This document shows positions 8,000 to 14,954 of a DNA stretch of 21,754 nt, piece after piece. Numbering within the stretch: the stretch's first letter is position 1; each line of letters begins with the position of its first letter. The position numbers were made by a program, and so were the translations under genes. Origin of the DNA: Clostridiales bacterium (GTDB lineage Bacteria; Bacillota; Clostridia; Christensenellales; Aristaeellaceae); the NCBI GenBank assembly GCA_004556395.1, contig SFHK01000039.1, forward strand, positions 1-21,754. The letters are read 5' to 3'. Under the pieces are notes generated by a model. It ran no database searches and was not told the DNA's origin. It worked only from the letters and a program-made list of their open reading frames with translations.

Positions 8000-9652
8000 T
8001 TACGGAGCGGCTTCCACGGCGACGATGCGTCCCTCGCCATAGGGATTCGCGTAGGCCTCGCCAATCACGCCGTTCAGCGCCTCGGTGACGTAAGTGAGCA
8101 GAACCTGATTGTCCAGCATCACGTCGACATGGGTGAAGTGGTTGTTCTTGAAGATGGTATTGCCGTCGCCGCCGTTCATCAGCATGTAGTTATGGGAAGC
8201 AACGGTGTAGGTTGCTTCGGGATCGATGGGCTCGCCCGCGACCATAACGTTCCTCACGCGGCGTTCGCCCTCAACGCCCACGAACATGTTCTTCTCGTCC
8301 ATCTTCACGGTGGAGGGCAGGTAGGTATGCACCTCGAAGGTCAGGCCGGAAACTTGCAGAAATCCGCCGTACTCGCCGGGCAGCGCCTTGACGCTCAGCT
8401 CCAGCGCGTCGAGAATCTGCTGGCCGGTGGCTTCGCACACGCACAGCATGTTGCCGAAGGGATGCACCTTCAGAATATCGTTGCGCGTAATGTCGCCGGC
8501 CTTAATGCTCACGCGGATGCCGCCGCCGTTTACAAACGCAACGTCCGCGCCGGAAACATAGCGGTACGCGTCGGCGCAAAGGTCGCCCAGATTGGTTTCG
8601 GCGCTGCGGACGATGCGCACGCCGGTGACGGGATCGTTCACGGTCAGTTCAACCTCGGAGCGGGCGACGACCTCGGCCAGCGCGGCGTTCATTTCCGCGG
8701 TCGCGTCGACGACGGCTCTGGTTATGTCGGTATCCAGCGCGTACAGCTTGGCGGCGTTGAAGTCCGGGCAGTTCCACTGCATGACGCCCGCCTTCATCGC
8801 GCCGTCCTTGGCCGCGATCTTCAGATAGCCGACGCCCGCCAGCTTCGTGCCGCAGCCCTGACGCAGCACGGTCTCGCCGTCCTTATTGAGCATTTCCACG
8901 TGATCCATATCGTGGCTGTGGCCGTCCAGCATCGCGTTGATGCCGGTGGTGTTGGCGATTACGTCGGCGTAGGTATACGGCTGGCAGCTGGTTTCGTTGC
9001 CCAGATGCGCCATGGCGATGACATAGGCCGCGCCCTCGGCGCGCGCTTCGTCAACGGCCTTCTGAACGGCGTTATACAGCTCCTCGCCGGTTGCGCTTTC
9101 GAAGAAGCCGTAGATGAAGTTGCCGTTTTCATCCTGGAAGTACTTCGGCGTGGAGGACGTGAGCGTCTTCGGCGTGGTAACGCCGACGAAGGCGATCTTC
9201 ACGCCGTCGAATTCCTTAATGACGTAGGGCGCAAACTGTAATTCGCCGTTCTTGTTGAAGTTGCAGCTCACATAGGGGAAGCTCGCCATCTTCGCAAGCT
9301 CGAAGAAGCGTTCCATGCCGTAGTCGAACTCGTGATTGCCCATGGTGGCAATATCGTAGCCCACGGCGTTCATCAGCTTAATGTTGGCTTCGCCGGCGGT
9401 CATCGTGCCGACAGGCTCGCCCTGAATGGAATCGCCGTTGTCGACCAGAACCACGTGGTTGCCGGCGTTCCTGTAGGCGTCGCGCATCATGGCGAGACCG
9501 GCGTAGCCGAAGCCCGATTCGATGCCGCAGTGCACGTCGCTCGTGAACAGCACGACTACGTCATGCTCGAGCTGAGGGGCTGCCTCCTCCGCAATGGACG
9601 CGCAGCCGAGCAGCAGCGTCAGGGCGAGGAGAATCGCGAGAAGTTTCTTCAT
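8000..9652 (-). CDS. Secreted 5'-nucleotidase/UshA-type lipoprotein
   Basis: A 550-residue exported enzyme that removes phosphate from nucleotides or related esters outside the cell. MKKLLAILLALTLLLGC is a lipoprotein signal with lipobox LLGC and acceptor C17. The N-terminal metallophosphoesterase domain has SDVH (D39, H41), GDS (D74), GNHEFDYG (N106, H107), H216 in AHLGNE, and GHSH (H245, H247), a complete two-metal site. The C-terminal 5'-nucleotidase domain has NLGDLCADAY, FVNGGGIR, and ASHNYMLMNGGDGN, the residues that stack the nucleotide base. The ATG at 9652 follows AAGGAGGA and is preferred over upstream in-frame starts that would bury the signal peptide. It has its own promoter and terminator, so it is a single-gene unit. 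The related 2',3'-cyclic phosphodiesterase or UDP-sugar hydrolase activities remain possible. Confidence 0.92.
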   Translation of the reverse strand: MKKLLAILLALTLLLGCASIAEEAAPQLEHDVVVLFTSDVHCGIESGFGYAGLAMMRDAYRNAGNHVVLVDNGDSIQGEPVGTMTAGEANIKLMNAVGYDIATMGNHEFDYGMERFFELAKMASFPYVSCNFNKNGELQFAPYVIKEFDGVKIAFVGVTTPKTLTSSTPKYFQDENGNFIYGFFESATGEELYNAVQKAVDEARAEGAAYVIAMAHLGNETSCQPYTYADVIANTTGINAMLDGHSHDMDHVEMLNKDGETVLRQGCGTKLAGVGYLKIAAKDGAMKAGVMQWNCPDFNAAKLYALDTDITRAVVDATAEMNAALAEVVARSEVELTVNDPVTGVRIVRSAETNLGDLCADAYRYVSGADVAFVNGGGIRVSIKAGDITRNDILKVHPFGNMLCVCEATGQQILDALELSVKALPGEYGGFLQVSGLTFEVHTYLPSTVKMDEKNMFVGVEGERRVRNVMVAGEPIDPEATYTVASHNYMLMNGGDGNTIFKNNHFTHVDVMLDNQVLLTYVTEALNGVIGEAYANPYGEGRIVAVEAAP

Positions 9653-9689
9653 GGTTGGATTCCTCCTTGTCGTATTTCCGTGTTCATAC

Positions 9690-9717
9690 ATTATAACATA
9701 TTTCCTGCATTTTACAA
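9690..9717 (-). promoter_or_regulatory. Extended -10 promoter of the 5'-nucleotidase gene
   Basis: TTGTAA (9717-9712), 16-bp spacer, and perfect TATAAT (9695-9690) preceded by TGT, an extended -10. The start codon lies 38 bp further on. Confidence 0.75.
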
Positions 9718-9768
9718 CCACATTTGAGACGTATTATGCAATTTTACGTACACGCGCCTCCATTCACT

Positions 9769-9802
9769 AAAAAACCACCCACAGGCATAAGCCCATGGGC
9801 GG
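9769..9802 (-). terminator. Intrinsic terminator of the Gfo/Idh/MocA gene
   Basis: On the minus strand CCGCCCATGGGC (9802-9791) pairs, with G-U wobbles and one mismatch, with GCCTGTGGGTGG (9786-9775) over a 4-base loop, followed by TTTTTT (9774-9769). Confidence 0.85.
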
Positions 9803-9815
9803 CAGGAAAAGCGAA

Positions 9816-10985
9816 TTAGATTTCCGGGATTTCGATCGCGAGCTCGTGGCCGCACTCCGCGGAACGGCAGATGCCGTCGATGATCGCCTGATTATACAGG
9901 ATCTGGCTGGTGGGCACGGGCGCGGGCAGGTCGTTCAGCACGGCATCCAGGAAGGAGCGTACCTTGTGATAGAACAGACCCTTGTCATCCGGGTTCTTGA
10001 GGATCGGAATCTTCTCCTCGGTAGGCACGCCCGCCACGTCGTGATACAGCGTCATCTCGCCGCCGACGGTGCCGTTCCAGCAATCGGTAGAGGGGATGCG
10101 CAGACCGGCCTTGGTGCCGAGGATGATGGTGTCGCCGGGGGTGTTGATGTTCATCGCCCACGCGATACGGAAGTCGAGGATGATGTCGCCCTCAAGGCGC
10201 ACGAACGCGGCGGCGAAATCGTCCACGCTGAAGCGCCTGGCGTTCTCTTCGGCGGTGTGGAAGCGATCCGGATGCTGGGTCGCCGGGTTGGTGCCGAAGA
10301 AGTCGCTCTTATAGCCGGAAACGGTCAGGGGCTTCGGATAGCCGATGGCGTTGAGCACCATATCCAGCGAATAGCAGCCGATGTCGCCCAGCGCGCCGAT
10401 GCCGCCGGTGGACTTCTCGATGAACGTGCTGTTCGGGATGCCGCGGCGGCGGCCGCCGCCGGTCTGGATGTAGTAGATCTTGCCGAGCTCGCCGCTCTCG
10501 ACGATCTTCTTGATCATCTGCATGTTCACGTCCACGCGGGGCTGGAAGCCGATGGAGAGGATCTTGCCGCTCTTCTTCTCGGCGCGGCAGACCTCGACGG
10601 CCTCGTCCAGCGTCACGGTGAAGGGCTTCTCAAGCAGAACGTTCACGCCGTGCTCCAGCGCGTAAATGGTGGGAACGGCATGCTGCGTGTTGTAGGTGCA
10701 GATGCTCACAGCGTCCAGCTGTTCGTTGTCGATCATTTCCTTATGACTGGGATAGAAGTGCACGCCCTCCACGCCGTAGCGCTTCATGAACGCTTCCGCC
10801 TTGCCGGGAATCAGATCGGCGGCGGCAACGATGTCCACGTCGTCCATCTGCTTGTAGCTTTCGATATGCGCCTCCGCGATCCAGCCGGTGCCGATGATGC
10901 CGACCTTCAGGCGGCGGCCGCTCGCCTTCTTCTCTTCTTCGAACGACTGGGTGAACTGGCCAAGAACCTTATCGCCGTTTGCCAT
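9816..10985 (-). CDS. Gfo/Idh/MocA family NAD(P)-dependent sugar oxidoreductase
   Basis: A 389-residue cytosolic dehydrogenase of the glucose-fructose oxidoreductase/inositol dehydrogenase type. The Rossmann domain begins at about residue 26 with VGIIGTGWIAEAH. EKP (119-121) is the hallmark catalytic motif, and GALGDIGCYSLDM in the C-terminal sheet domain corresponds to the D-x3-H region, with Cys-Tyr where many members have His. The first 25 residues are an extra leader without signal-peptide character. The ATG at 10985 follows GGGAGGAT. The substrate is likely a sugar, polyol or sugar-amine, not determined. It is divergent from an AraC-type regulator, which probably controls it, and it is followed by its own terminator. 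No convincing sigma-A promoter was found; TAAAAT at about 11047-11042 is the best -10 candidate. Confidence 0.85.
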   Translation of the reverse strand: MANGDKVLGQFTQSFEEEKKASGRRLKVGIIGTGWIAEAHIESYKQMDDVDIVAAADLIPGKAEAFMKRYGVEGVHFYPSHKEMIDNEQLDAVSICTYNTQHAVPTIYALEHGVNVLLEKPFTVTLDEAVEVCRAEKKSGKILSIGFQPRVDVNMQMIKKIVESGELGKIYYIQTGGGRRRGIPNSTFIEKSTGGIGALGDIGCYSLDMVLNAIGYPKPLTVSGYKSDFFGTNPATQHPDRFHTAEENARRFSVDDFAAAFVRLEGDIILDFRIAWAMNINTPGDTIILGTKAGLRIPSTDCWNGTVGGEMTLYHDVAGVPTEEKIPILKNPDDKGLFYHKVRSFLDAVLNDLPAPVPTSQILYNQAIIDGICRSAECGHELAIEIPEI

Positions 10986-11019
10986 GTGTGTATCCTCCCA
11001 AAAATGAAAATTCCTCGCA

Positions 11020-11035
11020 TACCCTAAATAGGTTA
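11020..11035. promoter_or_regulatory. Imperfect palindrome, candidate operator between the oxidoreductase and AraC genes
   Basis: TACCCTAAATAGGTTA is a 16-bp dyad with one mismatched pair. It abuts the -35 element of the AraC promoter (11036) and lies in the leader of the oxidoreductase gene, a position suited to control both. Confidence 0.4.
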
Positions 11036-11064
11036 TTGACATTTTAGCACAGGAGAAATATGAT
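11036..11064 (+). promoter_or_regulatory. Sigma-A-type promoter of the AraC gene
   Basis: Perfect TTGACA (11036-11041), 17-bp spacer, TATGAT (11059-11064, 5 of 6). Confidence 0.78.
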
Positions 11065-11121
11065 ATGTATGTGGTTTAGCGCGTGTTTTATGACGTTTTG
11101 TGCTATCCTTGCGGAGGGTTT

Positions 11122-11901
11122 ATGCTGGAAACATTCGAAAAATACCGGGACGACCTGTCCCGCGCAGAGGCTTGGCGGTCGGACAGGGTGAGCTGCATCC
11201 CCCATTACCACACGGGCGTGGAAATCGTTTACGTGCTGGAAGGGCGCGTATCGGCCATTATCGGCGGACGTGCGCTGACGGCGGACGCCGGGCAGGCGAT
11301 TGTGAGCGGCTCCTACACCGTACACGCCTACGGAGAGGAAAAAGCTCCGGCCATCGTGGCCATCATTCCGCCGTGCGAAACCCCGGCGCTGCAGAAGCGG
11401 CTGATTGCCGGGCGATTCGTGAACCCCGTGTTCTCGGACGAGGACGACCGTCTGAAACAGATGATGCAGCTTCTGCTTTCGGAGCAGGAGGACGCGGTGG
11501 TGCGCGCCGGCCTGAGCGCCGCCGTGCTCGGCTTCGCCATGCGGAAGGCCGGCTTTGAAACCATGGCCGGCGACGATAAGGGCGGCCTGATGGCGCAGGT
11601 GCTGCGCTATCTGAGCGAAAACTACGCCCAGCCGCTGAGCGTAGAGCATATGGCCGCGCACTTCGGCTATAGCCGCAGTCGTTTTTCGCATCTGTTCAAG
11701 GCCAACATCGGCGTAAGCGTGCCGCGCTACATCAACATCCTCCGCTGCCGCGACGCCGCCGAGGCGCTTCTGAACACTGACCTGCCCGTGGTGGACATTG
11801 CCATCAACGCGGGCTTCAACAACACGCACACCTTCTACACCGCCTTCCGCGAGCTCTACCACATGACCCCCGGCGAATACGTAAAAACCGGTCGTTCATA
11901 A
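11122..11901 (+). CDS. AraC-family transcriptional regulator with cupin sensor domain
   Basis: A 259-residue regulator. The N-terminal cupin has IPHYHTGVEIVYVLEGRVSA (27-46) and SGSYTVHAY, the fold that binds a small sugar-like ligand. The C-terminal 100 residues hold two helix-turn-helix units: LSVEHMAAHFGYSRSRFSHL, then VVDIAINAGFNNTHTFYTAF, ending with MTPGEYVK as in AraC and XylS. The ATG at 11122 sits close behind GGAGGG (11113-11118). A GTG at 11083 would extend the protein by 13 residues, but has no ribosome site and lies near the predicted transcript start. It faces away from the oxidoreductase gene across about 135 bp that hold its promoter and a palindrome. Regulation of that neighbour and of itself is inferred. 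Confidence 0.88.
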   Translation: MLETFEKYRDDLSRAEAWRSDRVSCIPHYHTGVEIVYVLEGRVSAIIGGRALTADAGQAIVSGSYTVHAYGEEKAPAIVAIIPPCETPALQKRLIAGRFVNPVFSDEDDRLKQMMQLLLSEQEDAVVRAGLSAAVLGFAMRKAGFETMAGDDKGGLMAQVLRYLSENYAQPLSVEHMAAHFGYSRSRFSHLFKANIGVSVPRYINILRCRDAAEALLNTDLPVVDIAINAGFNNTHTFYTAFRELYHMTPGEYVKTGRS

Positions 11902-11909
11902 GCGCACGC

Positions 11910-11946
11910 AAAACGCGCGCCCGCTTCGCTCGAAACGGACGCGCGT
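11910..11946 (-). terminator. Terminator hairpin between araC-type gene and spoIIP
   Basis: ACGCGCG (11913-11919) pairs with CGCGCGT (11940-11946), extended by an inner CCGCTTCG/CGAAACGG pair with one mismatch. On the minus strand TTTT (11913-11910) overlaps the foot of the stem, so it most likely ends the DUF1614-spoIIP transcript. Confidence 0.65.
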
Positions 11947-11954
11947 CCCCTACG

Positions 11955-13028
11955 CTATTCCTTTTTCTTCTTCCCGCCGAACGCGCCGCCCGTGACCTCG
12001 CGGAACGTGCCCTTCAGCTTGTCTCCCGCGCCGCGGAACGAGCCCGTGGCGACCAGCGCGAAGGCAATGGCGGCCACAATCGCAAGACCGATCAACCAGC
12101 CGATGCCCTTCGCCGCGCCGCTCTTTTCTTCCTTGCCCGTCTTTCCGGCGGCGGATTTTTCGTTGTACAGCGTCTGATAAATCACGTCCGCCATATACTC
12201 CGTCGCGTCGATGGCCTTCTGCTTCTCAATCTTGTGCGTGCCGAATTCCAAAAGAATCGCGCGCGGGTACAGATCCTGATTGTAATTTCCCTTGCCGATA
12301 TAAATGTCCTTCACCAGCCCCGGGTACTCGTCGTCGGCCACGGCCTTCAGCTTCTTGGCAAAGGCGCGGTTTTCGGCGGCGTCCGCGTTGCTCTTGCCAA
12401 CGAACAGGCGCACCTTGCTGATGTCGTTGCCCTCCACCTCGGTCTCATACTGGCTGGCGGGCACGCCGTCGCGGTGAATGTCGATCAGCGCGTCCGGGTT
12501 CTTCTCCATCAGCTCCGCGGCCACGGAGCGCGAGCGCCGGTAGGCTCCCGCGTCGTGCGGAAGGAAGGTTTCGCGCGAATAAGTCACGTCGATTCCCTTT
12601 TCCTCTAAGTTCTTCTTCAGCGCCTCGCCCACGTCGTAGATCCCCGCGTCCTTGAGCAGCGAGCTTTCCCCGTCGCCGGGAATATAGGACTCGTCGCTGT
12701 GCGTAGAGTACATGCAGATCAGCTTTTTCGTGTCCGCCTTATCCGCGAGCGCGGCAAACGCTGACACCGCGTCGCCGGGCTCGTCGCCCAGACATTGCGC
12801 CACGGCGCGGCCATTTTCGTCGTCGACGGAAATCACGCGGTACAGACGGTTGTCGCCGGAGATGTACTCGTCTCCCTCGTACATGCGGCCCATGCGCTGC
12901 GTGATTTCCGCGCCCGCTTCGTCCACCATCGTGTAAACTCGGTCGTCCTCGCCCTCAAAAGCTTCGCAGAAGCCCGCGCCGCAGAAGAGCAGCGTCAGAA
13001 GAAGCGTCAGCGCCAGCGTCCGTTTCAT
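11955..13028 (-). CDS. spoIIP: Stage II sporulation protein P (SpoIIP) with C-terminal membrane anchor
   Basis: A 357-residue cell-wall amidase/endopeptidase that, with SpoIID and SpoIIM, thins septal peptidoglycan during forespore engulfment. An N-terminal signal segment covers about residues 1-21. The zinc-hydrolase core has YSTHSDESY (H110, E113), DIHRDGV (H185) and ILLEFGTH (E261), matching the Amidase_3-like SpoIIP family. Unusually, a second membrane helix lies near the C-terminus (309-329) followed by a short basic tail ending in KKKKE; Bacillus SpoIIP has only the N-terminal anchor. The ATG at 13028 overlaps the stop of the DUF1614 gene as ATGA, so the two are coupled. A sigma-E-like promoter precedes the pair at 13708-13682, in line with sigma-E control of spoIIP in Bacillus. 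Confidence 0.88.
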   Translation of the reverse strand: MKRTLALTLLLTLLFCGAGFCEAFEGEDDRVYTMVDEAGAEITQRMGRMYEGDEYISGDNRLYRVISVDDENGRAVAQCLGDEPGDAVSAFAALADKADTKKLICMYSTHSDESYIPGDGESSLLKDAGIYDVGEALKKNLEEKGIDVTYSRETFLPHDAGAYRRSRSVAAELMEKNPDALIDIHRDGVPASQYETEVEGNDISKVRLFVGKSNADAAENRAFAKKLKAVADDEYPGLVKDIYIGKGNYNQDLYPRAILLEFGTHKIEKQKAIDATEYMADVIYQTLYNEKSAAGKTGKEEKSGAAKGIGWLIGLAIVAAIAFALVATGSFRGAGDKLKGTFREVTGGAFGGKKKKE

Positions 13029-13651
13029 CCGCGCGCACCTTCCTTCCGCTTCGCGCCGCGCACGCAGCGCTCGATAAATTCGCCCAGAAGCTCCGCGAAC
13101 AGCACGGCGGAAACGCCGGAAATCACAATCGTGTCCAGCATGCCCGCGCCGCCGAGACGCAGCGTCTGATCGATTCCGTCCGTCCACAGCATTACAGCCT
13201 GCGCAACGTCCGCCAGCAGCATGCCCGCCACGCCCGCGATGAACGCGCTCCGGCGCGAACGCCCGAACACGTAGGCAATCAGTCCCGCCGCAATGCCATA
13301 AAGGTAGTTCACGTCGAAGGGCATGGTTTCCGGCTCATTGGGGAAGAACCGGCCGATGGCATACACCGCCGCCGCCGTAACCAGCGTCGCCGCCAGCGCA
13401 CGCAGACGCTCCTTCGCGCTGCCCGCCCGTGCCCACACGTACACCGCCAGTCCAAACGGTACCAGCGCGCCGCCAACGTTCACGCGCGCGCGGCCAATGG
13501 AAATGTCCGGCAGCAGCCCGCCGATGAAAATCAGCGCCACAAACAGAAGCGCCTGCCGGTCGGTCAGCCGCAGTCGGTCGAGCGCCCGCTGGCACACGCC
13601 CGCGGCCACGAGAACGGATACCAGAATGAGGATAATCTGTCCGATTGACAT
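13025..13651 (-). CDS. DUF1614-like multipass membrane protein
   Basis: A 208-residue integral membrane protein with about six hydrophobic segments. Two conserved-looking motifs fit DUF1614: RVNVGGALVPFGLAVYV (56-72), recalling the INVGGAVIP motif, and LGGAGMLDTIVISGVSAVL (166-184), recalling GGAGTFDGIFLTG. The function of this family is unknown. The ATG at 13651 follows GGAGG; longer in-frame extension upstream would run through the promoter region. The C-terminus is basic and cytosolic by the positive-inside rule. Coupling to spoIIP and a shared sigma-E-like promoter suggest a role in the mother-cell membrane during engulfment; this is inference from position only. The family call is from memory of its motifs. 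Confidence 0.65.
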   Translation of the reverse strand: MSIGQIILILVSVLVAAGVCQRALDRLRLTDRQALLFVALIFIGGLLPDISIGRARVNVGGALVPFGLAVYVWARAGSAKERLRALAATLVTAAAVYAIGRFFPNEPETMPFDVNYLYGIAAGLIAYVFGRSRRSAFIAGVAGMLLADVAQAVMLWTDGIDQTLRLGGAGMLDTIVISGVSAVLFAELLGEFIERCVRGAKRKEGARG

Positions 13652-13681
13652 ACAAATTCCTCCGCAAAATGGAATACCGCC

Positions 13682-13708
13682 AGTATGCGCCAAACCGCGC
13701 GCGAATAT
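13682..13708 (-). promoter_or_regulatory. Candidate sigma-E promoter of DUF1614-spoIIP
   Basis: On the minus strand GTATATT (ATATT at 13708-13704) stands 16 bases before CATACT (13687-13682). The sporulation sigma-E consensus is about ATA, 16-18 bases, CATACAnT; here ATA to CATAC is 18 bases. Only the last -10 positions differ. It lies 30 bp before the start codon. Confidence 0.5.
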
Positions 13709-13772
13709 ACCCGGCCAAACCGGGCACAATGAAAAGGCGCATCGCGCAAAAACCATTTAGGAGGAATGAATC

Positions 13773-13946
13773 ATGTCTCAAAAGCAGGCCAACACCGATA
13801 TCCGCTGCCGCGTTACCAGCTGTGCGTTCCACTGCGAAAACAAGGACTATTGCTCCCTCGGATCCATCCAGGTAGAGCCCTGCCCGTGCGCCCACTGCGG
13901 CACCCCCGCGGACGAAAGCTGCTGCGGAAGCTATAAGCAAAAGTAA
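13773..13946 (+). CDS. DUF1540 cysteine-rich small protein
   Basis: A 57-residue protein with the DUF1540 pattern: R-C-x-V-x-x-C-x-F-x-C (CRVTSCAFHC), then YCSLGSIQV, and further cysteines in PCPCAHCG and SCC. Ten cysteines in 57 residues suggest metal binding. The function of the family is unknown; it is common in Clostridia. The ATG follows a full AGGAGG (13759-13764). It is transcribed away from the DUF1614-spoIIP unit, and no clear sigma-A promoter is seen in the 120 bp between them. A perfect 14-bp hairpin follows 15 bp after the stop. Confidence 0.85.
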   Translation: MSQKQANTDIRCRVTSCAFHCENKDYCSLGSIQVEPCPCAHCGTPADESCCGSYKQK

Positions 13947-13961
13947 TCCCTCAAAGCAACC

Positions 13962-13992
13962 GGCAGCAGAGCCATCAAATGGCTCTGCTGCC
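13962..13992 (+). terminator. Perfect 14-bp hairpin after the DUF1540 gene
   Basis: GGCAGCAGAGCCAT (13962-13975) and ATGGCTCTGCTGCC (13979-13992) pair perfectly around CAA. No T run follows; the insertion-sequence remnant begins 8 bp on, so the original downstream sequence may have been displaced. Confidence 0.65.
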
Positions 13993-13999
13993 CAGACCG

Positions 14000-14007
14000 T
14001 TGACAAA
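14000..14007. repeat. Left terminal inverted repeat of the IS remnant
   Basis: TTGACAAA; its inverted partner lies at 14862-14869. Confidence 0.4.
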
Positions 14008-14040
14008 CCCCGTCAATCAGCAAAGGCGGGGGTTTATTTA
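14005..14040 (+). terminator. Weak terminator-like hairpin inside the left IS end
   Basis: AAACCCC (14005-14011) can pair with GGGGTTT (14029-14035) over a 17-base loop, followed by ATTTA. It could end transcripts entering from the DUF1540 gene. Confidence 0.35.
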
Positions 14041-14797
14041 TAGAGAAAAGCAGAAGCGAGCAAAGTGCAGGCCATGATTGACCTTCGCTTCGGCGAAAGA
14101 ATGTTCAATCGTTTCCTTGCGCTGATTATAGATGCTTCTGTCCTGCGGGGTCCTGGTGAAGCTTGTAATCTCATCCAGCGCGTCCTGCCAGACATGTCTT
14201 TCCACCATCCTTCTCGTCATACTCTTGCCAAAGTACTCTGTTCGTCTGGGGCATTACGAACACGTCTTTGAATCACAGAAGTATTGACGGTAGCCTTCGC
14301 ACGTGGTGGTTTTCCAGTACAGGTGGTGATGCTCGGAGCAGGTATGGAAGTCGTACTCCCAATTGTAGCTGAATCGGTACTTTCCGTAATGTTGTTGTCC
14401 CGGAATCGACGCCTGCGGTTCTGACTGATCACTGTCGCGTCTGGCGCTTTCTCCGTCAGTGCCAATCCTCAGAACCATTTGTATGCCATGTTGTAGTTGA
14501 CTTCCCCCTCCAGCCGCGCTTCGGACTTGATTCCGTATAGATAACCAACGAACAGCATTCGAAACAGTATCTCCAGATCGATTGCCGGTCGCCCATTGTC
14601 CGCGCAGTACAACGGCGCACATGGCTCATGGATGAAGCCGAAATCTACCGTTCTGTCAATCCTTTGCAACAGATGTTTTTCCGGCATCATCTGCTCCAGA
14701 ATCACCAAATCCATTTTTCCTGCTTCTCGCGCCGTTCTTTCAGTATGTGCGATGCCTCCTGCTCTTCCTCTTCTATTATTATTTCGACATGGCACAT
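14038..14797 (-). pseudogene. IS1182-family transposase, multiply broken
   Basis: Pieces of one transposase are spread over two frames. An ATG at 14797 after AAAAGGAAAAAG gives 31 codons (MCHVEIIIEEEE onward), then the frame is lost in an A run near 14714-14718; restoring one A joins it to MDLVILEQMMPEKHLLQRID. The N-terminal DUF772-type region then runs through NGRPAIDLEILFRMLFVGYL to AYKWF, where an in-frame TGA (14471-14469) replaces the Leu of WFLGL. Beyond it GLALTEKAPDATVISQ and NRRRRFRDNNI follow. A large part of the catalytic core is deleted with a frame change near 14390. The C-terminal piece has YDFHTCSEHHH, CEGYRQYFCDSKTCS, a TAA at 14256-14254, then RHVWQDALDEI and RKETIEHSFAEAK, and lacks the usual end. 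No active product is possible. Confidence 0.9.
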
Positions 14798-14861
14798 GCT
14801 TTTTCCTTTTGGTTTTTTATTTTCATATGTAAAAGGCCGAAGAACTTTTTCTTCTTAGACC

Positions 14862-14869
14862 TTTGTCAA
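14862..14869. repeat. Right terminal inverted repeat of the IS remnant
   Basis: TTTGTCAA, inverse of the 8-mer at 14000-14007. It lies about 65 bp before the transposase start. Confidence 0.4.
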
Positions 14870-14899
14870 TGACCTGCCCACGCCTATCTTGGGTGGCTA

Positions 14900-14954
14900 G
14901 AGTATACAATTAAAAACAGCAGGATTTCTCCCGCCGTTTTTTAATTGTATACTC
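14900..14954 (-). terminator. Long hairpin terminator of the alpha-xylosidase operon
   Basis: A perfect 17-bp AT-rich inverted repeat (14900-14916 with 14938-14954) encloses a second, GC-rich stem (CGGCGGGA with TCCTGCTG, two G-U pairs) capped by a GAAA loop. On the minus strand the inner stem is followed by TTTTTAATTG, a classic terminator, while the outer arms add 17 more pairs. The first base of the outer arm overlaps the stop codon of the GH31 gene. Read on the plus strand the inner stem is also followed by six T. Confidence 0.85.

Larger units (their letters stand above)
14000..14869. mobile_element. Remnant of an IS1182-type insertion sequence
   Basis: The element carries one decayed transposase on the minus strand. 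Its probable ends share the inverted 8-mer TTGACAAA (14000-14007) and TTTGTCAA (14862-14869). The 870 bp between them is roughly half the usual length for this family, in line with the internal deletion of the transposase. No target-site duplication was recognised. Confidence 0.6.

Noticed and set aside
9795..11027. 410-codon plus-strand frame opposite the Gfo/Idh/MocA gene
   Set aside because: Mirror frame; the minus strand has the EKP and nucleotide-binding motifs plus a terminator.
13681..13772. Forespore (sigma-F/G) promoter for the DUF1540 gene
   Set aside because: GAATA and GGCACAAT are roughly spaced but match the consensus too poorly to call.
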